A stretch of 40,628 nt of DNA from Pseudomonadota bacterium (GTDB lineage Bacteria > Pseudomonadota > Gammaproteobacteria > Steroidobacterales > Steroidobacteraceae): the NCBI GenBank assembly GCA_021845825.1, contig JAJZVF010000005.1, forward strand, positions 1 to 40,628, read 5' to 3'. Made by a program: the position numbers and the translations under genes. Shown here one piece after another: positions 1-10,562 of the stretch. How positions within the stretch are numbered: the first letter of the stretch is position 1; each line of letters opens with the position of its first letter. The notes under the pieces are model-generated. The model was not told the origin of the DNA and searched no databases. It saw nothing but the letters and a program-made list of their open reading frames with translations.

Positions 1-602
1 TCGCGGGCCGGGGCGGGCTCGGTCACGCGGGTCCGTCCCGCGGCACGCAGCCCCGCCAGCAGCACGGCGGATTTCACCTGCGCGCTCGCCACGGGCAGGC
101 GGTAATCGATCGCCTGCAGAGCGGGCGTGCCGTGGATATGGACCGGCGGGCGTCCGTCGCGGGTCTCGATGCGCGCTCCCATCGCCCGCAGCGGTCCCGC
201 CACCCGCTCCATGGGGCGGCGCATGAGCGACTCGTCCCCGATCAGCACCGAATCAAACCGCTGGGGAGCGAGCAGACCCATGAACAGGCGCATGGCCGTG
301 CCGGCGTTGCCCATATCGAGGGGCGAGGAGGCCCTGCACAACCCCTCGGCGCCCACGCCATGCACCAGGACGTGCTGCGGCTCAGGGTGCGCGATGCGCA
401 CGCCGAGCGCTCTGAGGGCCCGCAGTGTCGAGAGGCAGTCCTCCCCGGTGAGAAACCCCGTGATTTCGCTCACGCCTTCGGCTAGCGCCCCGAGCATCAG
501 CGCCCGGTGCGAGATCGACTTGTCGCCGGGCACGGTGATCTGCCCGCAGATCTCGCCGCCGGGGGCGACCCGGTAATGCATCCCCTTGTCACTCACGGTC
601 AT
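1..602 (-). CDS. aroA: 3-phosphoshikimate 1-carboxyvinyltransferase (EPSP synthase), N-terminal part
   Basis: Translating the minus strand from the ATG at 602 gives about 200 residues that run off the left edge of the window, so the C-terminal half is missing. The product makes EPSP from shikimate-3-phosphate and phosphoenolpyruvate in the cytosolic shikimate pathway. Near residue 26 the PGDKSISHR segment is the conserved Lys/Ser substrate-binding motif of the family. The following DMGNAGTAMRL stretch matches the conserved N-G-G/A-T-A-R-like loop, and SAQVKSA is the S-A-Q-x-K-S-A motif. A second in-frame ATG lies at 581, but it has no well-spaced ribosome site; 602 retains the usual N-terminus. 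pheA lies about 200 bases upstream on the same strand, the order known from gammaproteobacteria. The assignment is firm; only the start codon is open. Confidence 0.95.
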   Translation of the reverse strand, partial: MTVSDKGMHYRVAPGGEICGQITVPGDKSISHRALMLGALAEGVSEITGFLTGEDCLSTLRALRALGVRIAHPEPQHVLVHGVGAEGLCRASSPLDMGNAGTAMRLFMGLLAPQRFDSVLIGDESLMRRPMERVAGPLRAMGARIETRDGRPPVHIHGTPALQAIDYRLPVASAQVKSAVLLAGLRAAGRTRVTEPAPAR

Positions 603-809
603 GCTCGTCAATTGCCAGCCTAATCTGCATGATTCACGCACTGTGACCCCGGGCGGCGGCGAGGGCCTCGCTTCGCCGGGCATCGCCCGGGCCGCCGCGG
701 ATACGCCCCTGGAGGCTGCGCGCAAGAGATCCGATTTTTCACGCGCCCGGACATGCCCGGCGAATCAGGTCCGCGCCGAATGCTCGTGCCGTTCATGAAT
801 GATCCGGGC
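603..809. other. aroA-pheA intergenic gap
   Basis: This stretch of about 200 bases separates the aroA start from the pheA stop. It is GC-rich with several overlapping short inverted repeats around 650-700 (for example gcccggg next to cccgggc), but no run of T follows on either strand, so I cannot call a terminator. I see no convincing -35/-10 pair for aroA and no credible small gene. aroA may have its own promoter here or be read through from pheA. Confidence 0.4.
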
Positions 810-1949
810 TTAAAGAACCGCCCGTGGATAGGAGCCCAGCAACCGGAACAGCGAGGCGCGCTGCTTCAACGCGGCCAGAGCGCGCGCCACATGGGGTTCC
901 TCGGCGTGCCCATCGACGTCGATGAAGAAAACATAATCCCACTTGCGCCGGTGCGACGGGCGTGACTCGATGCGCGTCATGCTCACCCGGTGGCGTGCCA
1001 GGGGCTCGAGCAGCCGGTGCAGCGCCCCCGGCGCATCGGTGTGTCCGACCGACACCAGCAGCGTCGTGCGGTCCCGGCCGCTCGGGGCGAGGAGCCTGCG
1101 GCCGAGCACGAGGAAACGCGTGGCGTTGTCGGCGCGGTCTTCGATCTGCGCCGCCAGCACTTTCAGACCGTAGACCTCGGCGGCCGTCTCGCCGGCGACG
1201 GCCGCCGTCCCGCGCTCGTCGCGCGCGCGGCGCGCGGCCTCGCCGTTGCTCGAGACCGGGATCTGCTCGACCTCGGGCAGGTGCTCGTGCAGCCAGACGC
1301 GGCACTGGGCGAGCGATTGCGGGTGCGAGCAGATGCGGGCGATGCGTCCCAATGCGCTCATGCTGCCCATCAGGTGATGGTGGATTCGCAGCTCCACCTC
1401 GCCGCAAATCCTCAGCGGCGAGGCGAGGAAGCGATCCAGGGTGTGATTGACGGTGCCCTCGGTGGAGTTTTCGATCGGCACCACACCGAAATCAGCCGCC
1501 GCCGACTCCACTTCGTGGAAGACCTCATCGATCGAGCCGAGAGGCAGGGAGCGCACAGAGTGCCCGAAGTGAGTGAGCACCGCTGTCTGGCAGAAAGTGG
1601 CCTCGGGGCCGAGGTAAGCGACCTTCAGCGGCTCCTGCTGCGCGAGGCACGCCGACATGATCTCGCGAAAGAGCCGCAGCACCTCCTCGTCACGCAGCGG
1701 TCCGCGGTTGCGCTCGCGCGCCCGGCGCAACACCTCGGCCTCGCGCTCGGGACGGTAGAAATCCACCGTTCGGCCGTCGCGGCTCTTCGACAGGCCGACC
1801 TGCTGGGCGAGCCGCGCCCGCTCGTTCAGCAACTGGTGGATCTTCTCATCGACCGCATCGATCCGGTCCCGCATCGCAGCCAGGTCCGCGCCGGGCGCCG
1901 TCATGCCGGTACGTGCTCGCGCTCTGCGAGGAGGGGTTTTTCGTGCCAT
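810..1949 (-). CDS. pheA: Bifunctional chorismate mutase / prephenate dehydratase (P-protein)
   Basis: A 379-residue cytosolic enzyme that turns chorismate into prephenate and then phenylpyruvate for phenylalanine synthesis. Residues about 22-105 form an AroQ-type chorismate mutase (MRDRIDAVDEKIHQLLNER, with the conserved R, D and K of the helical active site). Residues 108-285 are the prephenate dehydratase, with YLGPEATFCQ and the PIENSTEGTVNHTLD signature. The end is an ACT regulatory domain containing the ESRP motif that binds phenylalanine for feedback inhibition. Length agrees with P-proteins of about 360-390 residues. The start at 1949 lies 5 bases after the upstream serA stop, so the two are co-transcribed. 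An internal ATG at 1904 would remove only a basic 15-residue extension and is a possible alternative start. Confidence 0.97.
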   Translation of the reverse strand: MARKTPPRRARARTGMTAPGADLAAMRDRIDAVDEKIHQLLNERARLAQQVGLSKSRDGRTVDFYRPEREAEVLRRARERNRGPLRDEEVLRLFREIMSACLAQQEPLKVAYLGPEATFCQTAVLTHFGHSVRSLPLGSIDEVFHEVESAAADFGVVPIENSTEGTVNHTLDRFLASPLRICGEVELRIHHHLMGSMSALGRIARICSHPQSLAQCRVWLHEHLPEVEQIPVSSNGEAARRARDERGTAAVAGETAAEVYGLKVLAAQIEDRADNATRFLVLGRRLLAPSGRDRTTLLVSVGHTDAPGALHRLLEPLARHRVSMTRIESRPSHRRKWDYVFFIDVDGHAEEPHVARALAALKQRASLFRLLGSYPRAVL

Positions 1950-1954
1950 GTTCG

Positions 1955-3124
1955 TCAGATGATGTACGCTGAGAGGACGCCGTCGATGAGGCGCAATTTC
2001 CCGAGCAGCTCCTCGCCGGCCGCTCCGACGAGGTCGATCAGGGTATAAGCGTACTCGCCCCGCGACTTGTTGAGCAGGTCCTCGATATTGAGCCCCGCAT
2101 CCGCAAGGCAGGTGCAGATCCGCCCGAACCTGTTCGGCACGTTGCGGTTGACGATAGCGAGGCGAGTGGCTCCGGGCAGCCGGGGCAGCAGCGCTTCCGG
2201 ATAGTTGACGCTGTTGCGGATGTTGCCGTTCTCCAGGAAATCGCGCAGCTGATCCGCGGCCATGATGGCACAGTTGTCGGCCGCCTCGGCGGTCGAGGCG
2301 CCGAGGTGCGGCAGGGTGATCACCCGCGGGTGGCCCTTCAGCAGGCTGCTCGGGAAATCGCAGACATAAGCGTGCAAGCGTCCGCCGTCGAGCGCGGCGA
2401 CCACCTGCGGATCATCGACGATGCCGGGTCGCGAGAAGTTCAGCAGCACCCCGTCCTTCTGCATGAGCTTCACGCGGTACTCGTTGACGAGGCCCCGGGT
2501 CTGCTCATTGAGCGGCACGTGCACCGTAACGAAGTCCGAGCGCGCAAACAGGTCATCGAGCGAGAGAGCCTGCTCGACGCGCGGGGAGAGCTGCCCGGCC
2601 CGCTGTACGGTGATCTTGGGGTCGTAGCCCAGCACCCGCATGCCGAGAGCCGCGGCGGCATTGGCCACCTCGACACCGACCGCCCCGAGGCCGACCACCC
2701 CGAGGATGCGCCCGGCGAGCTCGAAGCCGAAGAACGCCTGGCGGCCGCTGTGCACCTGCGCATCGATCGAGGCATCATCTCCCTCGAGCGCGCGCGCGAA
2801 CGCCCATGCCTGACAGATATTGCGCGCCGCGAGAAACAGGCTGGCGAGCACCAGCTCCTTGACCGCGTTGGCATTGGCCCCGGGGGCGTTGAACACCGGG
2901 ATGCCGCGGCGGCTCAAGTCCTCGACCGGAATGTTGTTGACGCCCGCCCCCGCACGGGCCACCGCGCGCAGCGTCTGCGGGACCGCCCACCGGTGCATGT
3001 CCGCGGAGCGCACGAGGACGGCGTGCGGATCATCGAGGCCGGCGGCGACCTCGTAGCGCTCGCGCGGCAGCCGCTCGAGCCCCCGGGCGCTGATGTGATT
3101 GAGCGTGAGGATTCGGTATTTCAT
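1955..3124 (-). CDS. serA: D-3-phosphoglycerate dehydrogenase-like enzyme with ACT domain (short SerA type)
   Basis: A 389-residue NAD-dependent D-2-hydroxyacid dehydrogenase, most likely oxidising 3-phosphoglycerate to 3-phosphohydroxypyruvate, the first step of serine synthesis. The next enzyme, serC, lies 11 bases upstream in the same operon. The Rossmann motif GLGAVG is at 145-150, the substrate Arg in NFSRPG at 232 and the catalytic His in LPHLGAST at 273. About 75 C-terminal residues form an ACT domain (VNRNVPNRFGRICTCLADAGLNI...). The catalytic Glu, expected in the D-V-F-x-x-E-P segment of E. coli SerA, is not visible: the matching stretch at 255-262 reads CDFPSSLL. The frame is open far upstream inside serC, but homology begins at the ATG MKYRILTLNHIS, which is the start chosen. 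Another hydroxyacid substrate cannot be excluded; the serC context makes PGDH the best call. Confidence 0.88.
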   Translation of the reverse strand: MKYRILTLNHISARGLERLPRERYEVAAGLDDPHAVLVRSADMHRWAVPQTLRAVARAGAGVNNIPVEDLSRRGIPVFNAPGANANAVKELVLASLFLAARNICQAWAFARALEGDDASIDAQVHSGRQAFFGFELAGRILGVVGLGAVGVEVANAAAALGMRVLGYDPKITVQRAGQLSPRVEQALSLDDLFARSDFVTVHVPLNEQTRGLVNEYRVKLMQKDGVLLNFSRPGIVDDPQVVAALDGGRLHAYVCDFPSSLLKGHPRVITLPHLGASTAEAADNCAIMAADQLRDFLENGNIRNSVNYPEALLPRLPGATRLAIVNRNVPNRFGRICTCLADAGLNIEDLLNKSRGEYAYTLIDLVGAAGEELLGKLRLIDGVLSAYII

Positions 3125-3135
3125 ACAGGCCGAAC

Positions 3136-4218
3136 TCAGCCGTGGCGGCGCTCGAACTCCCTCATGAAGGCGACCAGCGCCTCGACGCCCTCGATCGGCA
3201 TGGCGTTGTAGAGGCTTGCGCGCATGCCGCCGGCGGAGCGATGCCCCTGCAGATGCGTGAGGCCCGCGGCATGCGCCTCGGCGAGAAACAGCGCATCGAG
3301 CTCGGGCCGCGCCAGCGTAAAGGGCACATTCATCCGCGAACGGCACTCCCTTGCCACCGGATTGCGGTAGAAATCCGAGGCGTCTATCGCGCCGTAGAGC
3401 AGCCCGGCCTTGGCGCGATTGCGCGCCTCCATCGCCGCGAGCCCTCCCTGCCTTTCGAGCCACTCGAACACGAGCCCGGCGATGTACCACGCGAAGGTCG
3501 GCGGAGTGTTGAGCATCGAGCCATGCGCGGCCATCTGCGTGTAATCGAGGATCGAGGGAGTGGCGGGCCGTACCCTGCCGAGCAGGTCCTCGCGGACGAT
3601 GACGATGGCGAGCCCCGCGGGTCCGATGTTCTTCTGCGCACCGGCATAGATCAGCCCGAAGCGGGCTGTCTCGATCGGGCGTGACAGAATGTTCGAGGAC
3701 ATGTCGGCGACCAGCGGCACCGTGCCCGTATCGGGCACGTACGGAAACTCCACGCCGCCGATGGTCTCGTTGGTCGTGTAATGCACGTACGCGGCGCCCG
3801 GAGCGAGGCGCAGAGCCTCCCGGGCCGGCACGGTAGTGTAATGGGACGACTGCTCGTCGGCCGCCACGTTGACCTTCACCCCCAGCCGGCGGGCTTCTTC
3901 GATGGCTTTGCCCGACCAGCTGCCGGTGTTGAGGTAGTCGGCCGGGGCGCCAGAGGCGGCGAGATTCAGCGGCACGGCGGCAAACTGCGCCGTGGCCCCG
4001 CCCTGCAGAAAAAGTACCTTGTAGCCGGCGGGAATCGCCAGCAAGGCGCGCAGGCGCGCCTCGGCCTGCTCGGCGAGCCGTACGAAGGCCTCGCCGCGGT
4101 GGCTCACCTCCATCACCGACATGCCGCTGCCCTGCCAATCGGTGAGCTCATCGCGGGCCTGCTCGAGGACCTGCAGCGGCAGCGCCGCGGGGCCGGCGGA
4201 GAAATTGAAGACGCGCAC
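3136..4218 (-). CDS. serC: Phosphoserine aminotransferase
   Basis: A 360-residue class-V PLP aminotransferase that converts 3-phosphohydroxypyruvate and glutamate to phosphoserine; it also acts in pyridoxal phosphate synthesis in many bacteria. The N-terminus (VFNFSAGPAALP) is the family signature. The PLP-binding lysine is in YAGAQKNIGPAG, and HRSAGGMRASLYNA near the end is the conserved substrate-binding C-terminal motif. The start is GTG at 4218: the only nearby upstream ATG (4236) is in another frame, and the GTG gives the usual N-terminus. serC, serA, pheA and aroA run in one direction and probably form one amino acid biosynthesis operon. A weak -10-like element (TACTAT on the minus strand, 4258-4263) lies 40 bases upstream. 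Confidence 0.97.
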   Translation of the reverse strand: MRVFNFSAGPAALPLQVLEQARDELTDWQGSGMSVMEVSHRGEAFVRLAEQAEARLRALLAIPAGYKVLFLQGGATAQFAAVPLNLAASGAPADYLNTGSWSGKAIEEARRLGVKVNVAADEQSSHYTTVPAREALRLAPGAAYVHYTTNETIGGVEFPYVPDTGTVPLVADMSSNILSRPIETARFGLIYAGAQKNIGPAGLAIVIVREDLLGRVRPATPSILDYTQMAAHGSMLNTPPTFAWYIAGLVFEWLERQGGLAAMEARNRAKAGLLYGAIDASDFYRNPVARECRSRMNVPFTLARPELDALFLAEAHAAGLTHLQGHRSAGGMRASLYNAMPIEGVEALVAFMREFERRHG

Positions 4219-4477
4219 CTTGAAGGCCGCCTCGCATGGGACTTCGGGGAACGGTGGATAGTATCAAGCGGCAGGGCCGGCTTGAGAACTTTTGGCCGTC
4301 ACGGCCCGCGCGACCGTCGGTATTACGTCCGAAATGTTCACTTGAGCCGATCCTTGCGGGTCCGCGCCTGAACGTCTCGGTGGCGCCTCCCGGTGCACGG
4401 CACCCCGGCGGGAAACACTCTGCAACCGGTCCTCGCGCCGCAAGCGCCCGCGCACGCCAGGCTCTGCGCTCGGCTGC
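4219..4477. other. gyrA-serC intergenic region with a weak promoter candidate
   Basis: About 260 bases lie between the gyrA stop and the serC start. On the minus strand TACTAT at 4263-4258 could serve as a -10 box for serC; the best -35-like hexamer, TTCTCA, is 19 bases upstream, so the match is poor. The part next to gyrA is GC-rich with short inverted repeats (for example around 4395-4410) but lacks a T-run, so no intrinsic terminator for gyrA is evident. Open frames through this stretch on both strands show no recognisable protein. Confidence 0.35.
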
Positions 4478-7057
<2,580 letters not shown>

Positions 7058-7234
7058 GGACCGGGACGGAGGCGGCAATGGCGGACATCAAGCTCTCGGG
7101 CCTCAGGCTCTCGGGAAGCACCAAAACGTCAATGTTAGCACGACGGATACATTCGGCGCTGCGCCGGGACGCAAGATGATCGATAATGCGCCGCAGGGCG
7201 GCCGGCGCTTTCGGCCGCGACCCAAAGGGTTCGT

Positions 7235-7972
7235 ATGCCAACCGTATCACACCGTCCCGACCCGGACGCCCGCGGCCGCAACGCCGCGCAGGGCGAGCTC
7301 GCCAAGTTCGATGCCCTCTCGGGCCGCTTCTGGGACGAGCACGGACAGTTTCGGCCGCTGCATCTGCTGAACCCGGTCCGGCTGCGCTTCGTGGCTGAGC
7401 GATGCACTCTGGCGGGCGCGCGCGTGCTCGACGTCGGCTGCGGCGGCGGGCTGCTCGCCGAAGCGCTCACGCGCGCGGGCGCGCGTGTCACGGCGATCGA
7501 TCTGGCTCCCGGGATGATCGAGGTCGCGCGCATGCATGCCAGCGCCCACGGCCTGTCGATCGATTACCGGGTGGCCGCCGCCGAAGAGCTCGCCGGCAGC
7601 GAGCCCGCCGGCTTCGATGTGCTCACCTGTATGGAAATGCTCGAGCACGTGCCCCGGCCGCAGACGATGCTCGCGACGCTCGCGACATTGGTGCGGCCCG
7701 CAGGCTCGCTGTTCATTTCCACTCTGAATCGCAACCCGAAGTCATTTCTCGTGGCCATCCTCGGGGCCGAATACCTGCTCTCGCTCGTGCCGCGCGGCAC
7801 CCACGAATATGAGCGTTTCATCCGCCCGAGCGAGCTCGCCGGCTGGGCCCGCTCGGCGGGCCTGAGTGCGCGCGCCTTGGCCGGCATCGCGCTCAATCCC
7901 TTGACCGGCACCGCTCGTCTCACGAAGGACCCTGCGGTGAATTACCTGGCGCACTTCCTACGCGAGGCCTAG
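7235..7972 (+). CDS. ubiG: Ubiquinone biosynthesis O-methyltransferase UbiG
   Basis: A 245-residue SAM-dependent methyltransferase that performs both O-methylation steps of ubiquinone synthesis at the inner membrane. The family N-terminus is present (ELAKFDALSGRFWDEHGQFRPLHLLNPVR), followed by the SAM-binding glycine-rich loop VLDVGCGGGLLAE near residue 65 and the CMEMLEHVP post-motif. The C-terminus (DPAVNYLAHFLRE) matches the family, which usually ends with a V-N-Y-hydrophobic sequence. The stop overlaps the stop of the convergent rluB gene by four bases (7969-7972). The gene is divergent from gyrA; I see no strong promoter in the 177-base spacer. Confidence 0.96.
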   Translation: MPTVSHRPDPDARGRNAAQGELAKFDALSGRFWDEHGQFRPLHLLNPVRLRFVAERCTLAGARVLDVGCGGGLLAEALTRAGARVTAIDLAPGMIEVARMHASAHGLSIDYRVAAAEELAGSEPAGFDVLTCMEMLEHVPRPQTMLATLATLVRPAGSLFISTLNRNPKSFLVAILGAEYLLSLVPRGTHEYERFIRPSELAGWARSAGLSARALAGIALNPLTGTARLTKDPAVNYLAHFLREA

Positions 7973-8766
7973 TCCGGCAGCAGCCCAGCGAGTTCGCGCG
8001 CCTCGAGCGCCCGGAAGTGTCCACGGGCAAGGGAGCGCTCGAGCGACAGCGTGCCGAGCCGAGTGCGCATTACCCGGCTGACGAGCGCCCCCTGGCGCTC
8101 GAACAACTGCCGCGCCTCCTTGCCGCTCGCGCCTTGCACGCTGAGCGCGTACCAGCGGTTGGCGGCCTCCCCGCCGGAGCTCTCGCAGCCGAGCACTTGC
8201 AGACGCTCACCGCTGTCGAGCACGCCTGCCAGGATCCCCTGCCGCTGCGACTCGGTGAGCTCGCCGCGAATCCTTACGCTGAAGTCGCTGACCCAACGGT
8301 GCACGCTGCGCTGCAGCCGCGCGGCGAGCGCGCCATCGCCGCAGATCAGCTCAAGTCCCCCGTCGATCCTCGGCATGGGGCTCACCACCACAAAACGCCG
8401 ACCGGCACGCCTGGGCAGGCGCGAGAGCAGCGGACTCGCCCCGGCCTCATCCGTCGCCGGCCTGTCCAGGCTCTCCCCGCTCGAGCGGTGATAGATGAAC
8501 GTGCGCCCGCCGCCTTGCGGCTCGCGCTGGCGGATAAGGCGGCCGTCGAGGCGCACCTGGTCTGCCGGGCCAACCTTCATGCCGAGCGTGGCCGGCCGGC
8601 CGTTGACGCTCAACCGCCCCGCCCTGATCCAGTCCTCGGCCTCGCGGCGCGAGGCAAGCCCCGCCTGCGCGAGCACCTTCTGCAGCCGTTCGGGCTCCGC
8701 GCCGGGCTCGCTGCGCTCGGCGGCGCGGCGGCCCGAGCGGCGCCCGACAGGCTCACTCGGACGCAT
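7969..8766 (-). CDS. rluB: RluB-type 23S rRNA pseudouridine synthase with a degenerate active site
   Basis: A 265-residue protein encoded last in the trpS-scpA-scpB operon, the usual place of rluB; its ATG at 8766 lies inside the end of scpB (14-base overlap). Residues about 25-85 form an S4 RNA-binding domain (ERLQKVLAQAGLASRREAEDWI). The rest aligns with the RsuA/RluB/E/F synthase fold, including SRVMRTRLG and a preceding GKEARQLFE that stands for the usual N-R-E-V-R-R-L. The catalytic motif, normally G-R-L-D-x-x-T-x-G-L-L-L-x-T-x-D-G, reads SPMPRIDGGLELICGDG. In an ungapped alignment the catalytic Asp falls on Pro, and only a shifted reading keeps an R-I-D. The Y-K-P-x-G loop is also altered (YHRSSGES). 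Family membership is good; catalytic activity is doubtful. The frame extends further upstream inside scpB, but that is not homologous. Confidence 0.82.
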   Translation of the reverse strand: MRPSEPVGRRSGRRAAERSEPGAEPERLQKVLAQAGLASRREAEDWIRAGRLSVNGRPATLGMKVGPADQVRLDGRLIRQREPQGGGRTFIYHRSSGESLDRPATDEAGASPLLSRLPRRAGRRFVVVSPMPRIDGGLELICGDGALAARLQRSVHRWVSDFSVRIRGELTESQRQGILAGVLDSGERLQVLGCESSGGEAANRWYALSVQGASGKEARQLFERQGALVSRVMRTRLGTLSLERSLARGHFRALEARELAGLLPD

Positions 8767-9502
8767 CGTCCGAGGCGGCGAGCATCTTGCGGGCCGGCGA
8801 CTCTTGCGCATCGAAAGCCTCGTCCTCACCCGGCTCCGCCCCGTCCTCTCGACCGTCGATCGACCCGCCTGCCGGGGCGTCGGCCTCGCCGGTAACGGGC
8901 GCGGCATCGGCCTCGAAGGAGCCGTCCGCGCCGACCCGCCCGCTGCCGGGCAGATCGAGCTGCAGGTTCGGATCGCCCACCGCCTTCAGGTGCGAGAGCG
9001 GCGGCAGCTGATCGAGGCTCGTGAGGCCAAAATAATCGAGAAAATCACTCGTGGTGCCCAGCAGCTCCGGGCGGCCCGGGACATCGCGGTGGCCGACGAT
9101 CCGCACCCAATTGCGCTCGAGCAACGTTTTGATGATGTTGGGATTGACGGCGACGCCGCGCACGTCCTCGATCTCTCCCCGGGTGATCGGCTGGCGGTAG
9201 GCGATGAGGGCCAGCGTCTCAAGCAGTGCCCGCGAGTAGCGCGCAGGCCGCTCGGGCCAAAGCCGCGAGACTTCTGCGGCGAACTCGCGGCGCACCTGGA
9301 TGCGCAGCCCCGAGGCGGTCTCCTTCAGCTCGATGCCGCGCCCGTCGTATTCTGCGCCGAGGACATCGAGCGCCTCGCGCAGCGCCGCCTCGCTCGGCCG
9401 GACCGACTCATCGAACAGCTGCGCGAGTTCCTCGCGCTTGAGCGGTCGGCCGGCGGCGAGCAGCGCCGCCTCGATCACATTCCTCAGATAAAACTCACTC
9501 AT
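8753..9502 (-). CDS. scpB: Segregation and condensation protein B
   Basis: A 249-residue winged-helix kleisin-associated subunit that binds ScpA and, with Smc, forms the bacterial condensin that organises newly replicated origins. The core (residues about 1-165) shows the expected sequence: YLRNVIEAALLAAGRPL, then TLALIAYRQPITRGEIEDVRGV and a GRPELLGTTSDFLDYFGL hinge. The C-terminal 80 residues are acidic and low in complexity, as often seen in gammaproteobacterial ScpB. Start at the ATG 9502 (MSEFYL), which overlaps the 3' end of scpA by 8 bases; the frame is open further upstream but without homology. Smc is encoded 8 kb away in this window. Confidence 0.95.
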   Translation of the reverse strand: MSEFYLRNVIEAALLAAGRPLKREELAQLFDESVRPSEAALREALDVLGAEYDGRGIELKETASGLRIQVRREFAAEVSRLWPERPARYSRALLETLALIAYRQPITRGEIEDVRGVAVNPNIIKTLLERNWVRIVGHRDVPGRPELLGTTSDFLDYFGLTSLDQLPPLSHLKAVGDPNLQLDLPGSGRVGADGSFEADAAPVTGEADAPAGGSIDGREDGAEPGEDEAFDAQESPARKMLAASDDASE

Positions 9503-10556
9503 CGGACGTCTCTCGGGGAGAATGACCCGGCTCACCCTGAGCCTCGTCCCCAGGGGGGCGAGGCGTCGCCACATCAAAAACGGCTCCCGGCAATTTTTCC
9601 ATCGCCGGCTCTTCGCCGGACGGCCCGCCCGGCGCCGGGCTCTGTTCGATCTGCGGCCCGGAATTGTCGGCGACGAGGTGCAGGCTGCGCCCCCGCCCCC
9701 CCGCCCGAACGTGCAGCGCAGCGTACGGCTCCGCCTGCACGATGTCGATCAACCCCTCGCGCACCAGCTCGAGGATCGCCATGAAGGTGACCGTCACCCC
9801 CATGCGGCCCTCCTCGGGCCTGAACAGGCGAATGAACTCCACGAAGCTCGCTTGCTCGAGCGAGGCGAGAATGTTGCCCATGCGCTCGCGCACCGAAAGC
9901 GCCTCGCGCTGGATGTGATGGCGCGCGAACATCTGTGCGCGCACCACGACCTCCTGGAATGCCGCCAGCATCTCCTTGAGTGTGATCTGCGGCAAAGTCC
10001 GCACGACCTGGCGATCCTTGAGCTCCGCCCCGGCGGTCCAGTGATCGCGCTCGAGTCTCGGCAGCGCATCGAGGTCCTCCGCCGCACGCTTGAAGCGCTC
10101 GTACTCCTGCAACCGGCGTACGAGCTCCGCCCGCGGGTCCTCCTCCACGTCCTCCCCGGCAGGTTTCGGCCGCGGCAGCAGCATCCGGGACTTGATCTCC
10201 GCGAGAGTCGCGGCCATCACGAGGTACTCGCCCGCAAGCTCGAGCTGCAGCTCCTGCATCAGCTCGATGTACTGCATATATTGCCGGGTGATCTCGGCGA
10301 GCGGGATATCCAGGATGTCGAGGTTCTGGCGGCGGATAAGGTACAGCAGAAGATCGAGCGGTCCCTCGAAGGCCTCGAGAAACACCTCGAGGGCTTGCGG
10401 CGGTATGTACAGATCGCGCGGCAGCACCGTGACCGCCTCGCCGTTGACGACGGCGAAGGGCATTTCCACCTGCTGCGGCCCATTCCTGTGGGGATCCGGC
10501 TCCCCGGGCGGATCCGGGGCATCGGGCACGATCGACAATTGAGGCTTCGGATCCAT
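9495..10556 (-). CDS. scpA: Segregation and condensation protein A
   Basis: A 353-residue kleisin that bridges the Smc heads and binds ScpB. The N-terminal Smc-binding region contains the hallmark FEGPLDLLLYLIRRQNLDILDIPLAEITRQYMQYI beginning near residue 63, and the C-terminal winged helix includes GVTVTFMAILELVREGLIDIVQ. About 50 residues before the core and 60 after it are poorly conserved and Pro/Gly/Glu-rich. The gene starts 6 bases after the trpS stop and overlaps scpB by 8 bases, so translation is probably coupled along trpS-scpA-scpB-rluB. Confidence 0.96.
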   Translation of the reverse strand: MDPKPQLSIVPDAPDPPGEPDPHRNGPQQVEMPFAVVNGEAVTVLPRDLYIPPQALEVFLEAFEGPLDLLLYLIRRQNLDILDIPLAEITRQYMQYIELMQELQLELAGEYLVMAATLAEIKSRMLLPRPKPAGEDVEEDPRAELVRRLQEYERFKRAAEDLDALPRLERDHWTAGAELKDRQVVRTLPQITLKEMLAAFQEVVVRAQMFARHHIQREALSVRERMGNILASLEQASFVEFIRLFRPEEGRMGVTVTFMAILELVREGLIDIVQAEPYAALHVRAGGRGRSLHLVADNSGPQIEQSPAPGGPSGEEPAMEKLPGAVFDVATPRPPGDEAQGEPGHSPRETSDE

Positions 10557-10562
10557 GGCAGC

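Noticed and set aside
3125-4138. N-terminal extension of the serA frame through serC
   Set aside because: The extension overlaps serC out of frame and has no homology; the conserved protein begins at the ATG at 3124.
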